In this document: in pieces, positions 35,166-45,543 of the stretch | Numbering within the stretch: position 1 is the stretch's first letter | Layout of the letters: the number at the start of each line of letters is the position of its first letter | Assembly (NCBI RefSeq): GCF_902459565.1 | Contig: NZ_CABPSN010000002.1 | Location: 682,001-746,000, forward strand | Direction of reading: 5' to 3' | Length of the DNA stretch: 64,000 nt | From: Pandoraea aquatica | GTDB taxonomy: Bacteria; Pseudomonadota; Gammaproteobacteria; Burkholderiales; Burkholderiaceae | Translations under genes and position numbers: made by a program | Notes under the pieces: generated by a model | What the model was told of the DNA's origin: nothing | The model's input: only the letters and a program-made list of their open reading frames with translations | Database searches by the model: none

Positions 35166-36194
35166 TCAGACGAGCTTCTTTTCCGCCAGTTCGCTCTTGA
35201 GATAGCCGTAGTAGATGGGCGCGGCGATTAACCCCGGTAGCCCGAATGCGGCCTCCATCACGATCATGGCGAGCAGCAACTCCCAGGCGCGCGACTGAAT
35301 CTGCGTGCCGACGATGCGCGCATTCAGGAAGTATTCGAGCTTGTGGATCACGATCAGGAAGACCAGCGCCGAGATCGCCACGTACAGCGACACCGACAGA
35401 CCGAGCACCACGATGAACGTGTTCGAGATCAGGTTGCCGACGACCGGCAGCAGGCCGACCACGAACGTCACCACGATCATCGTCTTGCGCAGCGGCAGAT
35501 GGATGCCGAACAACGGCAAGATGCCGATCAGGAAGATGGCCGTGAAAAGCGTGTTGATGAGCGAGATCTTCACCTGCGCGAAGACAATGCGGCGGAAGGC
35601 GTCGCCGAAGAGTGTCACGCGGCGCGTGAGCGCGGCGGCCAGCGGACGCATGTGCTGCACCGGACGCACGCTCGACAGCGCCACGAGCGCGCCGAGCACC
35701 AGCCCGACGATGATGTGCACCATCGCGTTCAGTGCTTCCTTGCCGACGAGCGACATCTCCTGAGTGTGATCCTTCAGGAATTCCGTCACGGCCTGATGAA
35801 TGTCTTCGGTATCCGCCGGCAGACGATCCGTCACCCACATCGGCAGTTGCGAGCGCGCCTGCTCGATCGCTTCCATCATGCGGCCGTTGATGTGTTCGAG
35901 GTGCCCCGCGTCGCTGCGGAAGAAGGTGATGATGCCGAACACCAGCGCCGTCATCAGAGCGACGATGACGGCCGCGAGCAACGCCACGGCGACCAGCCGT
36001 GCCCGCTCGCTGGAGATGCGCAATTGCAGGCGCGGCCCCAGCACATGGACAAGCTGATACACCACCATGCCCGCCAATACGGCCGACAGCAGGTGGATGC
36101 TGAGAATCAGCCAGAGGGCCACCGCCGCGAAGACATAACTTGCGGCTTCGACCCAGAAGTTCCGGTCCGGAGTCCAGCCAGAGCGCGGTTCCAT
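35166..36194 (-). CDS. AI-2E family transporter (PerM/YdiK-like permease)
   Basis: The 342-residue inner-membrane protein has about eight helices and the family's conserved C-terminal half: VGLLPVVGNLISNTFIVVLGL, LVFLIVIHKLEYFLNARIVG and PGLIAAPIYYGYLKSEL. A long extramembrane segment (about residues 95-160) separates the first helices from the rest, as usual. Members have been linked to autoinducer-2 export and to Na+/H+ exchange, so the substrate should not be assumed. It begins 26 bp after the uvrA stop on the same strand and may be read through from uvrA. It ends in a strong terminator. Confidence 0.87.
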   Translation of the reverse strand: MEPRSGWTPDRNFWVEAASYVFAAVALWLILSIHLLSAVLAGMVVYQLVHVLGPRLQLRISSERARLVAVALLAAVIVALMTALVFGIITFFRSDAGHLEHINGRMMEAIEQARSQLPMWVTDRLPADTEDIHQAVTEFLKDHTQEMSLVGKEALNAMVHIIVGLVLGALVALSSVRPVQHMRPLAAALTRRVTLFGDAFRRIVFAQVKISLINTLFTAIFLIGILPLFGIHLPLRKTMIVVTFVVGLLPVVGNLISNTFIVVLGLSVSLYVAISALVFLIVIHKLEYFLNARIVGTQIQSRAWELLLAMIVMEAAFGLPGLIAAPIYYGYLKSELAEKKLV

Positions 36195-36220
36195 GTGATG
36201 CGTCCTTTTCCGATGAAGCT

Positions 36221-39085
<2,865 letters not shown>

Positions 39086-39544
39086 TGACGGTTCCGGGTC
39101 GTCGCCGAGGAATCCGCGCGGCGAATTGTCGCGGGGCGGTTTCCGGCCCCCAAGAGCCTGAGTTTCCCGGGACGTCGGACCGCGCCGGCACGGCGTTGGC
39201 CGGGCATCGACGCAGCAGGCGGCGGGAGCGGTCGGGCGGGCCGCTGGGGGGAAATCAGGGCGGCTAAACCTGCTAATATACCTAAGTTTGATTGCCGGGG
39301 CTGATCCCTGCTGACGGGCTGCCTCGGGCGCCGATGCGGCATGGGAGGCAGATGGGGACGAACCGCCCGATTTCCAGAGGCTGGCGTCCGGCCGTCGTGC
39401 CAGGCCTGTCGGGCCTGTTGGGCATTCAGGACCTTACCGGACTCGTGTGCGAACCCGCAAGGCGGGACGTCTCACCCCGTCGTCCGAATGCAAACATCAG
39501 ACAATTCCGAGGCCGCAAGCGCTTTTTTCATCTCTCAGGACGTA
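39086..39544. other. uvrA/MFS divergent promoter region
   Basis: The 459-bp gap is GC-rich except for an AT-rich patch at 39270-39295 containing TAATATA, the best candidate for a -10 region in either direction. No LexA-type CTGT-N8-ACAG site and no supported gene were found. The region next to the MFS start has AGGA as ribosome binding site. Confidence 0.5.
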
Positions 39545-40768
39545 ATGTCGACTGATTCCGTGACTTCCGCATCTCCTGCCTCGACACGCGGCCGAGGGGG
39601 CCGCATGACCCCGCTAGAAGTGCGCGCCAGCGCGTCGCTCGCGGGGATTTTTGCATTGCGCATGCTCGGGCTGTTCCTGATCATGCCGGTGTTCTCGGTC
39701 TTCGCGCAGACGATTCCGGGCGGCAACGACACCTTTCTCGTCGGCCTGGCCATCGGTATCTACGGTCTGACGCAATCCCTGCTCTATATCCCGTACGGGT
39801 GGGCGTCCGATCGCCTCGGGCGCAAGCCGGTCATCGTCTTCGGCCTGATCGTGTTCGCGATCGGCTCGCTGGTGGCGGCGATGGCGCACGATCTGACGTG
39901 GATCATCATCGGCCGCGCGATTCAGGGGGCCGGGGCGATCTCGTCGGCGGTTATGGCCTGCGTGGCGGATCTGACGAGCGACGCGAACCGTACCAAGGCG
40001 ATGGCCATGATCGGTGGCAGCATCGGCGTGTCGTTTGCCGTCGCTATCGTGTGTGCGCCGTTCCTGTATCACTGGCTGGGCATGAGCGGCTTGTTCTCGG
40101 CTATCGGCATTCTCGCGGTGCTGGCGATTTTCGTGGTGCTGTGGGTGGTGCCCACGCCACCCGTCCACGCCAAGGCCGGGCCTGCGCCGTTCTCGGAGGT
40201 GCTGCACAACCCGGAACTGCTGCGTCTGAACTTCGGCGTGTTCGTGTTGCATGCGACGCAGACGGCGCTCTTCGTGGCGATGCCGCGCATGCTCGTCGCG
40301 GCCGGATTACCGGTGGCGCAGCACTGGGAGATTTATCTACCGGTGATGGGGCTGTCGTTCATCGCGATGGTGCCGGCGATCATTGCCGCCGAAAAGCGCG
40401 GCAAGATGAAGGCCGTGTTGCTCTCGGCGATTGCACTGGTGGCCATCGCGCAGGTGGCACTCGGCGGATTGCCGCCGACGGTCGGTGTGATTGCCGTGGT
40501 GCTGTTCGTGTACTTCCTGGGCTTCAATGTGCTCGAAGCATCGCAGCCGTCGCTGGTGTCGAAGCTCGCACCGGGACAGCGCAAGGGTGCGGCCGTCGGG
40601 GTGTACAACACGACGCAGGCACTCGGACTTTTCTGCGGTGGAGCGCTAGGGGGTTTTCTGATGACCCACTACGGTCAAAACGCAATCTTCCTGACTTGTG
40701 CGGCCGGCGCTTTCGTGTGGCTTATAATCGCCGCACCGATGAGGACGCCTGCGCCTCGTCAATCCTGA
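39545..40768 (+). CDS. MFS transporter (DHA1-like), conserved between uvrA and ssb
   Basis: The 407-residue protein has twelve predicted helices. PVFSVFAQTIPGG after the first helix, the loop ASDRLGRKPVIVFG after helix 2 and GRAIQGAGAISSAVMACVADLT in helix 4 place it among DHA1-like drug/sugar MFS proteins. The gene order uvrA (divergent), this MFS and ssb recurs in beta-proteobacteria, so the neighbourhood is ancestral rather than functional. The ATG at 39545 is preferred over upstream in-frame starts because AGGA precedes it and the upstream residues lack family character. It ends 30 bp before ssb and may be cotranscribed. Confidence 0.87.
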   Translation: MSTDSVTSASPASTRGRGGRMTPLEVRASASLAGIFALRMLGLFLIMPVFSVFAQTIPGGNDTFLVGLAIGIYGLTQSLLYIPYGWASDRLGRKPVIVFGLIVFAIGSLVAAMAHDLTWIIIGRAIQGAGAISSAVMACVADLTSDANRTKAMAMIGGSIGVSFAVAIVCAPFLYHWLGMSGLFSAIGILAVLAIFVVLWVVPTPPVHAKAGPAPFSEVLHNPELLRLNFGVFVLHATQTALFVAMPRMLVAAGLPVAQHWEIYLPVMGLSFIAMVPAIIAAEKRGKMKAVLLSAIALVAIAQVALGGLPPTVGVIAVVLFVYFLGFNVLEASQPSLVSKLAPGQRKGAAVGVYNTTQALGLFCGGALGGFLMTHYGQNAIFLTCAAGAFVWLIIAAPMRTPAPRQS

Positions 40769-40798
40769 TCGGATTTCAGCAATACCGGAGAAAGATTT

Positions 40799-41317
40799 AT
40801 GGCATCAGTCAACAAAGTGATTCTGGTCGGCAATCTGGGTGCCGACCCCGAAGTCCGCTACATGCCGAGCGGCGATGCGGTTGCGAACATTCGTCTGGCG
40901 ACGACCGACCGTTACAAGGACAAGCAGTCCGGCGAATTCAAGGAAATGACGGAATGGCACCGTGTGTCGTTCTTCGGCCGTCTGGCGGAGATCGTCAACG
41001 AGTACCTGAAGAAGGGCTCGTCGGTGTACATCGAAGGCCGTATCCGCACGCGCAAGTACCAGGCGCAGGACGGCACGGAGCGTTACAGCACGGAAATCGT
41101 GGCTGACCAGATGCAAATGCTGGGTGGCCGTAGCGGCGGCGGTGAAGGTGGCGGCGGTGGCGGCTACTCGCGCGGCGGTGGCGGTGGTGGCGACGAAGGC
41201 GGCGGCGGCGGTTACTCGCGTGGCGGCGGTGGTGGTGGCGGCGGTGCCCGTCAGCAAGCCCCGGCCAAGCAGTCCGGCGGCGGCTTCGACGACATGGACG
41301 ACGATATTCCGTTCTAA
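40799..41317 (+). CDS. ssb: Single-stranded DNA-binding protein
   Basis: The 172-residue protein has the OB-fold domain ([25 protein letters not shown] and [38 protein letters not shown], residues 1-110), then a low-complexity Gly/Ser/Arg linker made of [10 protein letters not shown]-type repeats, and the acidic tip [10 protein letters not shown] that binds repair and replication partners. It binds single-stranded DNA as a tetramer. GGAGA precedes the ATG. A strong terminator follows. Confidence 0.97.
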   Translation: MASVNKVILVGNLGADPEVRYMPSGDAVANIRLATTDRYKDKQSGEFKEMTEWHRVSFFGRLAEIVNEYLKKGSSVYIEGRIRTRKYQAQDGTERYSTEIVADQMQMLGGRSGGGEGGGGGGYSRGGGGGGDEGGGGGYSRGGGGGGGGARQQAPAKQSGGGFDDMDDDIPF

Positions 41318-41351
41318 GTCCACACGACCGGGCGGCATCTCGCCCGTCGAC

Positions 41352-41387
41352 AAAACCCGGCAAGCGTTGCGCTGCCGGGTTTTTTTA
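41352..41387. terminator. Rho-independent terminator after ssb
   Basis: AAAACCCGGCA, a ten-base loop and TGCCGGGTTTTTTT give an 11-pair stem with T run; A residues on the left side allow function from the opposite strand as well, where the TetR gene ends at 41421. Confidence 0.9.
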
Positions 41388-41420
41388 CGTCCGCATCAGC
41401 GACATCAATCGCGCCAACGG

Positions 41421-42002
41421 TTACTCACCCTTGAGTAGCACCTTCACAAACGACTCAGCGGTCGCCTTCATGCGCTTCTTGTCCCGGTAGATCCGCTCGA
41501 TCGCCACCAATCCCCGGGTCAGCGTCACGGCCATTCGTGCGGCTTCGCGCGCCGGGAGATTGAGTCGGGATGTTGCGTCCGGTTGCGATAACCGGACGAA
41601 GAGCGCTTCTTCGATATCGTCCACCAGCGATTGAATGGCCGAGTGGATCGGCTCTTCCAGCCCCTCCGTACCGATAACCGTCTTCGTACTCAGGCAGCCA
41701 CGGCTCGGTGTGCCTGTCGTCATCGACGTAATCGCAAAGTTGAAGAACGCCTGCAATGCGGTGCGGGGATCGTCGTGGTCGAGCGACGCCTTCATCTCCG
41801 ACACATACCGGTCGCGATACAGATCGAACGCCAGGAGGAACAACTCCTCCTTGTCGCCATACGCGTTGTAAAGCGAGCCGCGCTGCACGCCCGTCGCAGC
41901 GGCCAGTTCCTGCATCGACGTCTTCGAATACCCCTGCTGCCAGAAGGTCGTCAGCACCTTCTCCAATAGCGCGCTCTCATCGAATTGGCGAGTGCCTGCC
42001 AT
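41421..42002 (-). CDS. TetR/AcrR-family transcriptional repressor
   Basis: The 193-residue protein has the TetR DNA-binding domain (LEKVLTTFWQQGYSKTSMQELAAATGVQRGSLYNAYGDKEELF, residues 13-58) and a helical ligand domain with SRGCLSTKTVIGTEG, a pattern common to TetR proteins of the AcuR/YxaF-like group. It is divergent from an MFS gene, with two near-identical palindromes in the gap, so it almost certainly represses that gene and itself. The ATG at 42002 begins the family-like sequence; the frame remains open far upstream only because it runs antisense to the MFS gene. Confidence 0.9.
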   Translation of the reverse strand: MAGTRQFDESALLEKVLTTFWQQGYSKTSMQELAAATGVQRGSLYNAYGDKEELFLLAFDLYRDRYVSEMKASLDHDDPRTALQAFFNFAITSMTTGTPSRGCLSTKTVIGTEGLEEPIHSAIQSLVDDIEEALFVRLSQPDATSRLNLPAREAARMAVTLTRGLVAIERIYRDKKRMKATAESFVKVLLKGE

Positions 42003-42060
42003 GCCTGTCTCCTTGCCATATCCCCGCCATCGGGGACGAACAGGGTCATTGGAACAATTA

Positions 42061-42076
42061 TTGACAATCGTGTCAA
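42061..42076. promoter_or_regulatory. TetR operator 1, overlapping a -35 element
   Basis: TTGACA-ATCG-TGTCAA is a dyad with perfect 6-bp arms. Its left arm is also a consensus -35 for the MFS gene, with TAGATT 17 bp downstream (42084-42089). It shares core arms and 4-bp spacer with operator 2. Confidence 0.65.
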
Positions 42077-42092
42077 GAATGCGTAGATTGCG

Positions 42093-42116
42093 ATCTTTGA
42101 CAGTGTTGTCAAAGAT
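42093..42116. promoter_or_regulatory. TetR operator 2
   Basis: ATCTTTGACA and its exact reverse complement TGTCAAAGAT flank a GTGT centre, a 24-bp dyad with ten paired bases per arm. Its centre is 36 bp from that of operator 1, and it falls just downstream of the likely MFS transcription start. Confidence 0.7.
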
Positions 42117-42170
42117 ATTCGGGCCTCGGCGTTCGGACGCCGCTGCGCCTGACAAACGTTGGAACCTTCT

Positions 42171-43385
42171 ATGTCTACCTCCTCTATGTCCCCGGTGGGG
42201 ATCGACCGTCTTCAGGTCTGGCGATATATCTTCGCAGGCCTTTGCGCGAGCCTCGTCTCCATTGGTCTGGCCCGCTTTGCCTTTACGCCGCTGATGCCCG
42301 AAATCATCCGGGCGCAATGGTTTGCGCCGTCGTCCGTGGTGTATCTCGGCGCAGCGAATCTCGCCGGTTATGTGATCGGCGCGCTGATCGGTCGGCCGCT
42401 GGCGTCGCGCCTGCCCAACGAGCATGTGTTGCGCCTCATGATGGTGCTGATCTCGGCGGCGTTCTTCGCGTGCGCGGTGCCTGTGTCCTTCGTCTGGTAT
42501 TTCGGTTGGCGCGTCGTCTCGGGTATCGCTGGCGGTGTGGTGATGGTGCTGGTGGCGGGCACGCTCCTGCCGCACGTGCCACCGGCCCGAAAGGGGGCCG
42601 CGGGCGGTGCGATCTTTCTCGGTTTGGGGCTGGGCATTTCCGGCTCCGGCACGCTCATCCCGTTGCTGCTGCAATGGGGGCTGGCGCAGACGTGGATCGG
42701 ACTGGGCGCGGTGTCCGTCATCCTGACGGCCGCGAGCTGGTTCGCGTGGCCCAACAGCAAGCTGATGCCTGCCCCCGTCCATGTACAGCATGAAAAGACG
42801 ACGAGCCCTCACTTCGGATGGGACGTCTGGAGAATCTATCTGCAATACGCCCTGATGGCGGCCGCCGCCGTGCCGCCGATGGTGTTTCTCGTGGACTTCA
42901 TTGCACGCGGCCTCGGCGAAGGCACGCATCTGGGATCGGTCTTCTGGGCGATCTACGGTTTGGGGGCGATTGCCGGGCCGCCGCTGTATGGCTATCTGGC
43001 CGATCGTCTCGGCGCGAAGCAGGCGGTGGGACTCGTGACCGTCATCATGATCGGCATCTTTGCGGGCCTCTACACGACCAGCAACCTGCTTGTGCTCGGC
43101 GTGCTGACTGTCGTGCTCGGCACCTTCGCGCCGGGCATGGTCCCGCTGATCCTGGCACGGCTTCATGAGGTCATCACCCACAACGCGTCGCGGCAGAATG
43201 CAGCGTGGACCCGCGCCAGCGTCATGTCCGCCGCCGCGCTTGCGATTGCCGCTTATGCGTTCTCGGCGCTCTTCAATGCGACGGGCGGGAATCACCGGCT
43301 ACTGTTCCTGGTGGCGGCCCTGATGCTGGTCGTCGTGTTGCTGCTCGGCGTGCGCCCGGCGACAAAACGAAACAAAACTCGTTGA
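42171..43385 (+). CDS. YbfB/YjiJ-family MFS transporter
   Basis: The 404-residue protein has twelve helices and matches the YbfB/YjiJ group: ARFAFTPLMPEIIRAQWF in helix 1, YLGAANLAGYVIGALIGRPLA in helix 2 and GGAIFLGLGLGISGSGTLIPLLL in the middle. Members are putative exporters of unknown substrate. It is divergent from its TetR regulator across a 168-bp gap with two operators. The ATG at 42171 is chosen; a TTG four codons earlier is possible. Confidence 0.87.
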   Translation: MSTSSMSPVGIDRLQVWRYIFAGLCASLVSIGLARFAFTPLMPEIIRAQWFAPSSVVYLGAANLAGYVIGALIGRPLASRLPNEHVLRLMMVLISAAFFACAVPVSFVWYFGWRVVSGIAGGVVMVLVAGTLLPHVPPARKGAAGGAIFLGLGLGISGSGTLIPLLLQWGLAQTWIGLGAVSVILTAASWFAWPNSKLMPAPVHVQHEKTTSPHFGWDVWRIYLQYALMAAAAVPPMVFLVDFIARGLGEGTHLGSVFWAIYGLGAIAGPPLYGYLADRLGAKQAVGLVTVIMIGIFAGLYTTSNLLVLGVLTVVLGTFAPGMVPLILARLHEVITHNASRQNAAWTRASVMSAAALAIAAYAFSALFNATGGNHRLLFLVAALMLVVVLLLGVRPATKRNKTR

Positions 43386-43449
43386 GTCTCGACACCGTGT
43401 CGACCCGTGGCTCTCTACCATTCGTGGAGACACCATCGGGTCGGAACGC

Positions 43450-44670
43450 ATGAAGATTCTTTACACCAACTTTCACGTCGGCTGCGGCGGCGGGCAGGAC
43501 ACCTACGTACGGGAACTCGCGCTCGCCATGAGCCGCGACCATGAGGTCACCGTCGCTACACCCCCCGGTAGCTGGCTCGGTGAACAGATCAAACGGCTGC
43601 CGCGCATCACATCGGTCGACGTCGAATTCAAGCCGCGCTGGTATCGCTTCTGGCGCGAGACGCTGCGTTTGCGTCGACTGATTCGAGAGCAGCGCTTTGA
43701 CATCGTGCACGTCAACGGCTCGCCCGATCATCGACAGGTCATGCTCGCCGTCGCCGGATTGGCCGTACGTCCCGAAATCGTCTTCACCAAGCACAACACC
43801 TATCCCGCCAACTCGTTCGGCAACTGGTTGCGCGCAAGCTTCGGCACGAGCCGGACCATTGCCGTGAGCGATTACGTCCGCACGATGCTCAGACGCGAAT
43901 CGTCCTATCCGAACATCGTGGTGATCAAACACGGTGTGCGTTCGCCGGAAGCCGAACGGCTCAACGAGGAAGAGCGCCTGCGTCGCCGCTCGGCACTGCT
44001 CGGTGCAAGCGCCGACGACAGTATCGTGCTCGGTAGCGCGGCGGGCACCGGCGCGGCGAAGGGATGGGCCGACCTTGTCGCAGCGCTCACGCTGTTGCCC
44101 GAAACGACACGTCGGCGCTTTCGCGTCTGGCTCGCAGGCACGGCGCCGAGCATCGAGCAGCGTGCGATGGTCGAGGAATGCGGTCTCGACGCGCAGATCC
44201 TCTTTACCGGGCCGATCAATCACGTCCACCACCTGCTTGCGGCGACCGACGTCGCATTCGTCCTCTCCTATCACGAGAGCTTGTCGTACGCGTGCCGCGA
44301 AGCCATGGCCGCCGGCTGCGCCAGTCTTGTGACGAAGGTCGGCGGATTGCCGGAAAACGTCACCCCGTGGGTGGACGGCTGGATCGTGCCGCCGCGCGAT
44401 CCACAAGCCATCGCCAACGTGCTGATGCACATCGCCGACAAGCCGGAACGCATGCGACACATGGGGCACATGGCGCGAATGAAGGGGCGGACGGAGTTCG
44501 ATTTCGACGATTTCGTCGAGGCGACTTACGGCGTGTATCTGGATGCCATCGCCGCAACCGCGAGGCTGCAACGCGCGACCCCCGCGAATCTCCCGATGCG
44601 ACAGTGGCTGCATAAGCTTCTGCGCATTGCCCTTCGTCGCCATCGACGCAATCAGAAGCGCGCCGCCTGA
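43450..44670 (+). CDS. Glycosyltransferase family 4 protein
   Basis: The 406-residue enzyme has the GT-B fold. The N-terminal domain opens with MKILYTNFHVGCGGGQDTYVRELA, the acceptor domain with a glycine loop, and the C-terminal domain holds the nucleotide-sugar site with SYHESLSYACREAMAAGCASLVTKVGGLPENV, the GT4 EX7E-type region. It transfers a sugar from a nucleotide donor to a lipid- or polysaccharide-linked acceptor in the cytosol. It runs into a polysaccharide deacetylase gene 10 bp later, which suggests a small surface-glycan module. The sugar is unknown. Confidence 0.88.
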   Translation: MKILYTNFHVGCGGGQDTYVRELALAMSRDHEVTVATPPGSWLGEQIKRLPRITSVDVEFKPRWYRFWRETLRLRRLIREQRFDIVHVNGSPDHRQVMLAVAGLAVRPEIVFTKHNTYPANSFGNWLRASFGTSRTIAVSDYVRTMLRRESSYPNIVVIKHGVRSPEAERLNEEERLRRRSALLGASADDSIVLGSAAGTGAAKGWADLVAALTLLPETTRRRFRVWLAGTAPSIEQRAMVEECGLDAQILFTGPINHVHHLLAATDVAFVLSYHESLSYACREAMAAGCASLVTKVGGLPENVTPWVDGWIVPPRDPQAIANVLMHIADKPERMRHMGHMARMKGRTEFDFDDFVEATYGVYLDAIAATARLQRATPANLPMRQWLHKLLRIALRRHRRNQKRAA

Positions 44671-44680
44671 GGCCACCGCC

Positions 44681-45382
44681 ATGTCGGTTCCGATTCTGAT
44701 GTATCACCAGATCTGCGCGGTGCCGCCGCACGACAATCCGCTGCGGGGGCTGTGCGTCGACCCCGATACGTTTGCGTCGCAGATGGCCTGGCTTCGTCGC
44801 TTCGGCTATCAGGGCCTGAGCATGTGCGAGCTTCAGTTGTATCTTCGTGCACCGGGACGCGCCAAAGTGTTCGGCATTACGTTCGACGACGGCTTTCAGA
44901 ACGTCTTCGATCACGCGATGCCCGTGCTCGATTCGGTGGGCTTCACGGCGACCTGTTATTTCGTGGCGGATCATCTGGGCGGCACCAATCACTGGGACGC
45001 ACACCTCGCCCCATCCCCCGCACCGCTCATGGACCGCGACAGGCTCCTGACGTGGATGCATCGCGGGCACGAGGTCGGAGCGCACACGCTCAATCACGTG
45101 TCGTTGCCCGATTTGACGCTGGACGACGCTGCGGCAGAAATCGTCGGTGCCAAGCACCAGCTCGAATCGATTTGCAGGACGAACATCGAAGCGTTCTGCT
45201 ACCCGTACGGCAACGTCACCCGACACGTGCGCGACATCGTCGAGCGCGCCGGGTATCGCAACGCCACCACCACGCGACGCGGCCGGGCCGACTGTGACGA
45301 CGACCCCTTCCTGCTTCCCCGTCTGGTCGTCGCGCCGGACGTCGGCCCCTTCCGCCTGTTGTTCAAGTGTCTGGCGAGCTAG
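44681..45382 (+). CDS. Polysaccharide deacetylase (NodB homology, CE4) family protein
   Basis: The 233-residue protein has the CE4 motifs: the catalytic-base segment FGITFDDGFQNVF, the metal-binding motif GAHTLNHVSLP (H-x3-H pattern) and the catalytic segment FCYPYGN. VPILMYHQI at the N-terminus is typical of the deacetylases that open with a short strand. No signal peptide is seen. It removes acetyl groups from N-acetylated glycans. It follows the glycosyltransferase by 10 bp and is probably cotranscribed. The ATG at 44681 starts the family similarity; an earlier frame extension overlaps the transferase and is rejected. Confidence 0.87.
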   Translation: MSVPILMYHQICAVPPHDNPLRGLCVDPDTFASQMAWLRRFGYQGLSMCELQLYLRAPGRAKVFGITFDDGFQNVFDHAMPVLDSVGFTATCYFVADHLGGTNHWDAHLAPSPAPLMDRDRLLTWMHRGHEVGAHTLNHVSLPDLTLDDAAAEIVGAKHQLESICRTNIEAFCYPYGNVTRHVRDIVERAGYRNATTTRRGRADCDDDPFLLPRLVVAPDVGPFRLLFKCLAS

Positions 45383-45543
45383 CACGCGCCGCATCAAACC
45401 GGGACGGCTCCCCGTCCATCGACACACCTCGCGCCTGTCAGATCCCCTACACGCAATTCGCGGGATTTGTGTCGCTTTTTTGGTCCATTAGGTGAAACGG
45501 AAAGCGGGTATTCTTGCGGTTTTCCCAAATCTCTCCGTAAGCC

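Noticed and set aside
39086-39544. LexA/SOS box expected upstream of uvrA
   Set aside because: No CTGT-N8-ACAG-like sequence was found by reading both strands; a weight-matrix scan could still find a weak one.
39292-39555. Small plus-strand frame before the MFS gene
   Set aside because: No ribosome binding site, no recognisable motif, and it overlaps the start of the MFS gene in another frame.
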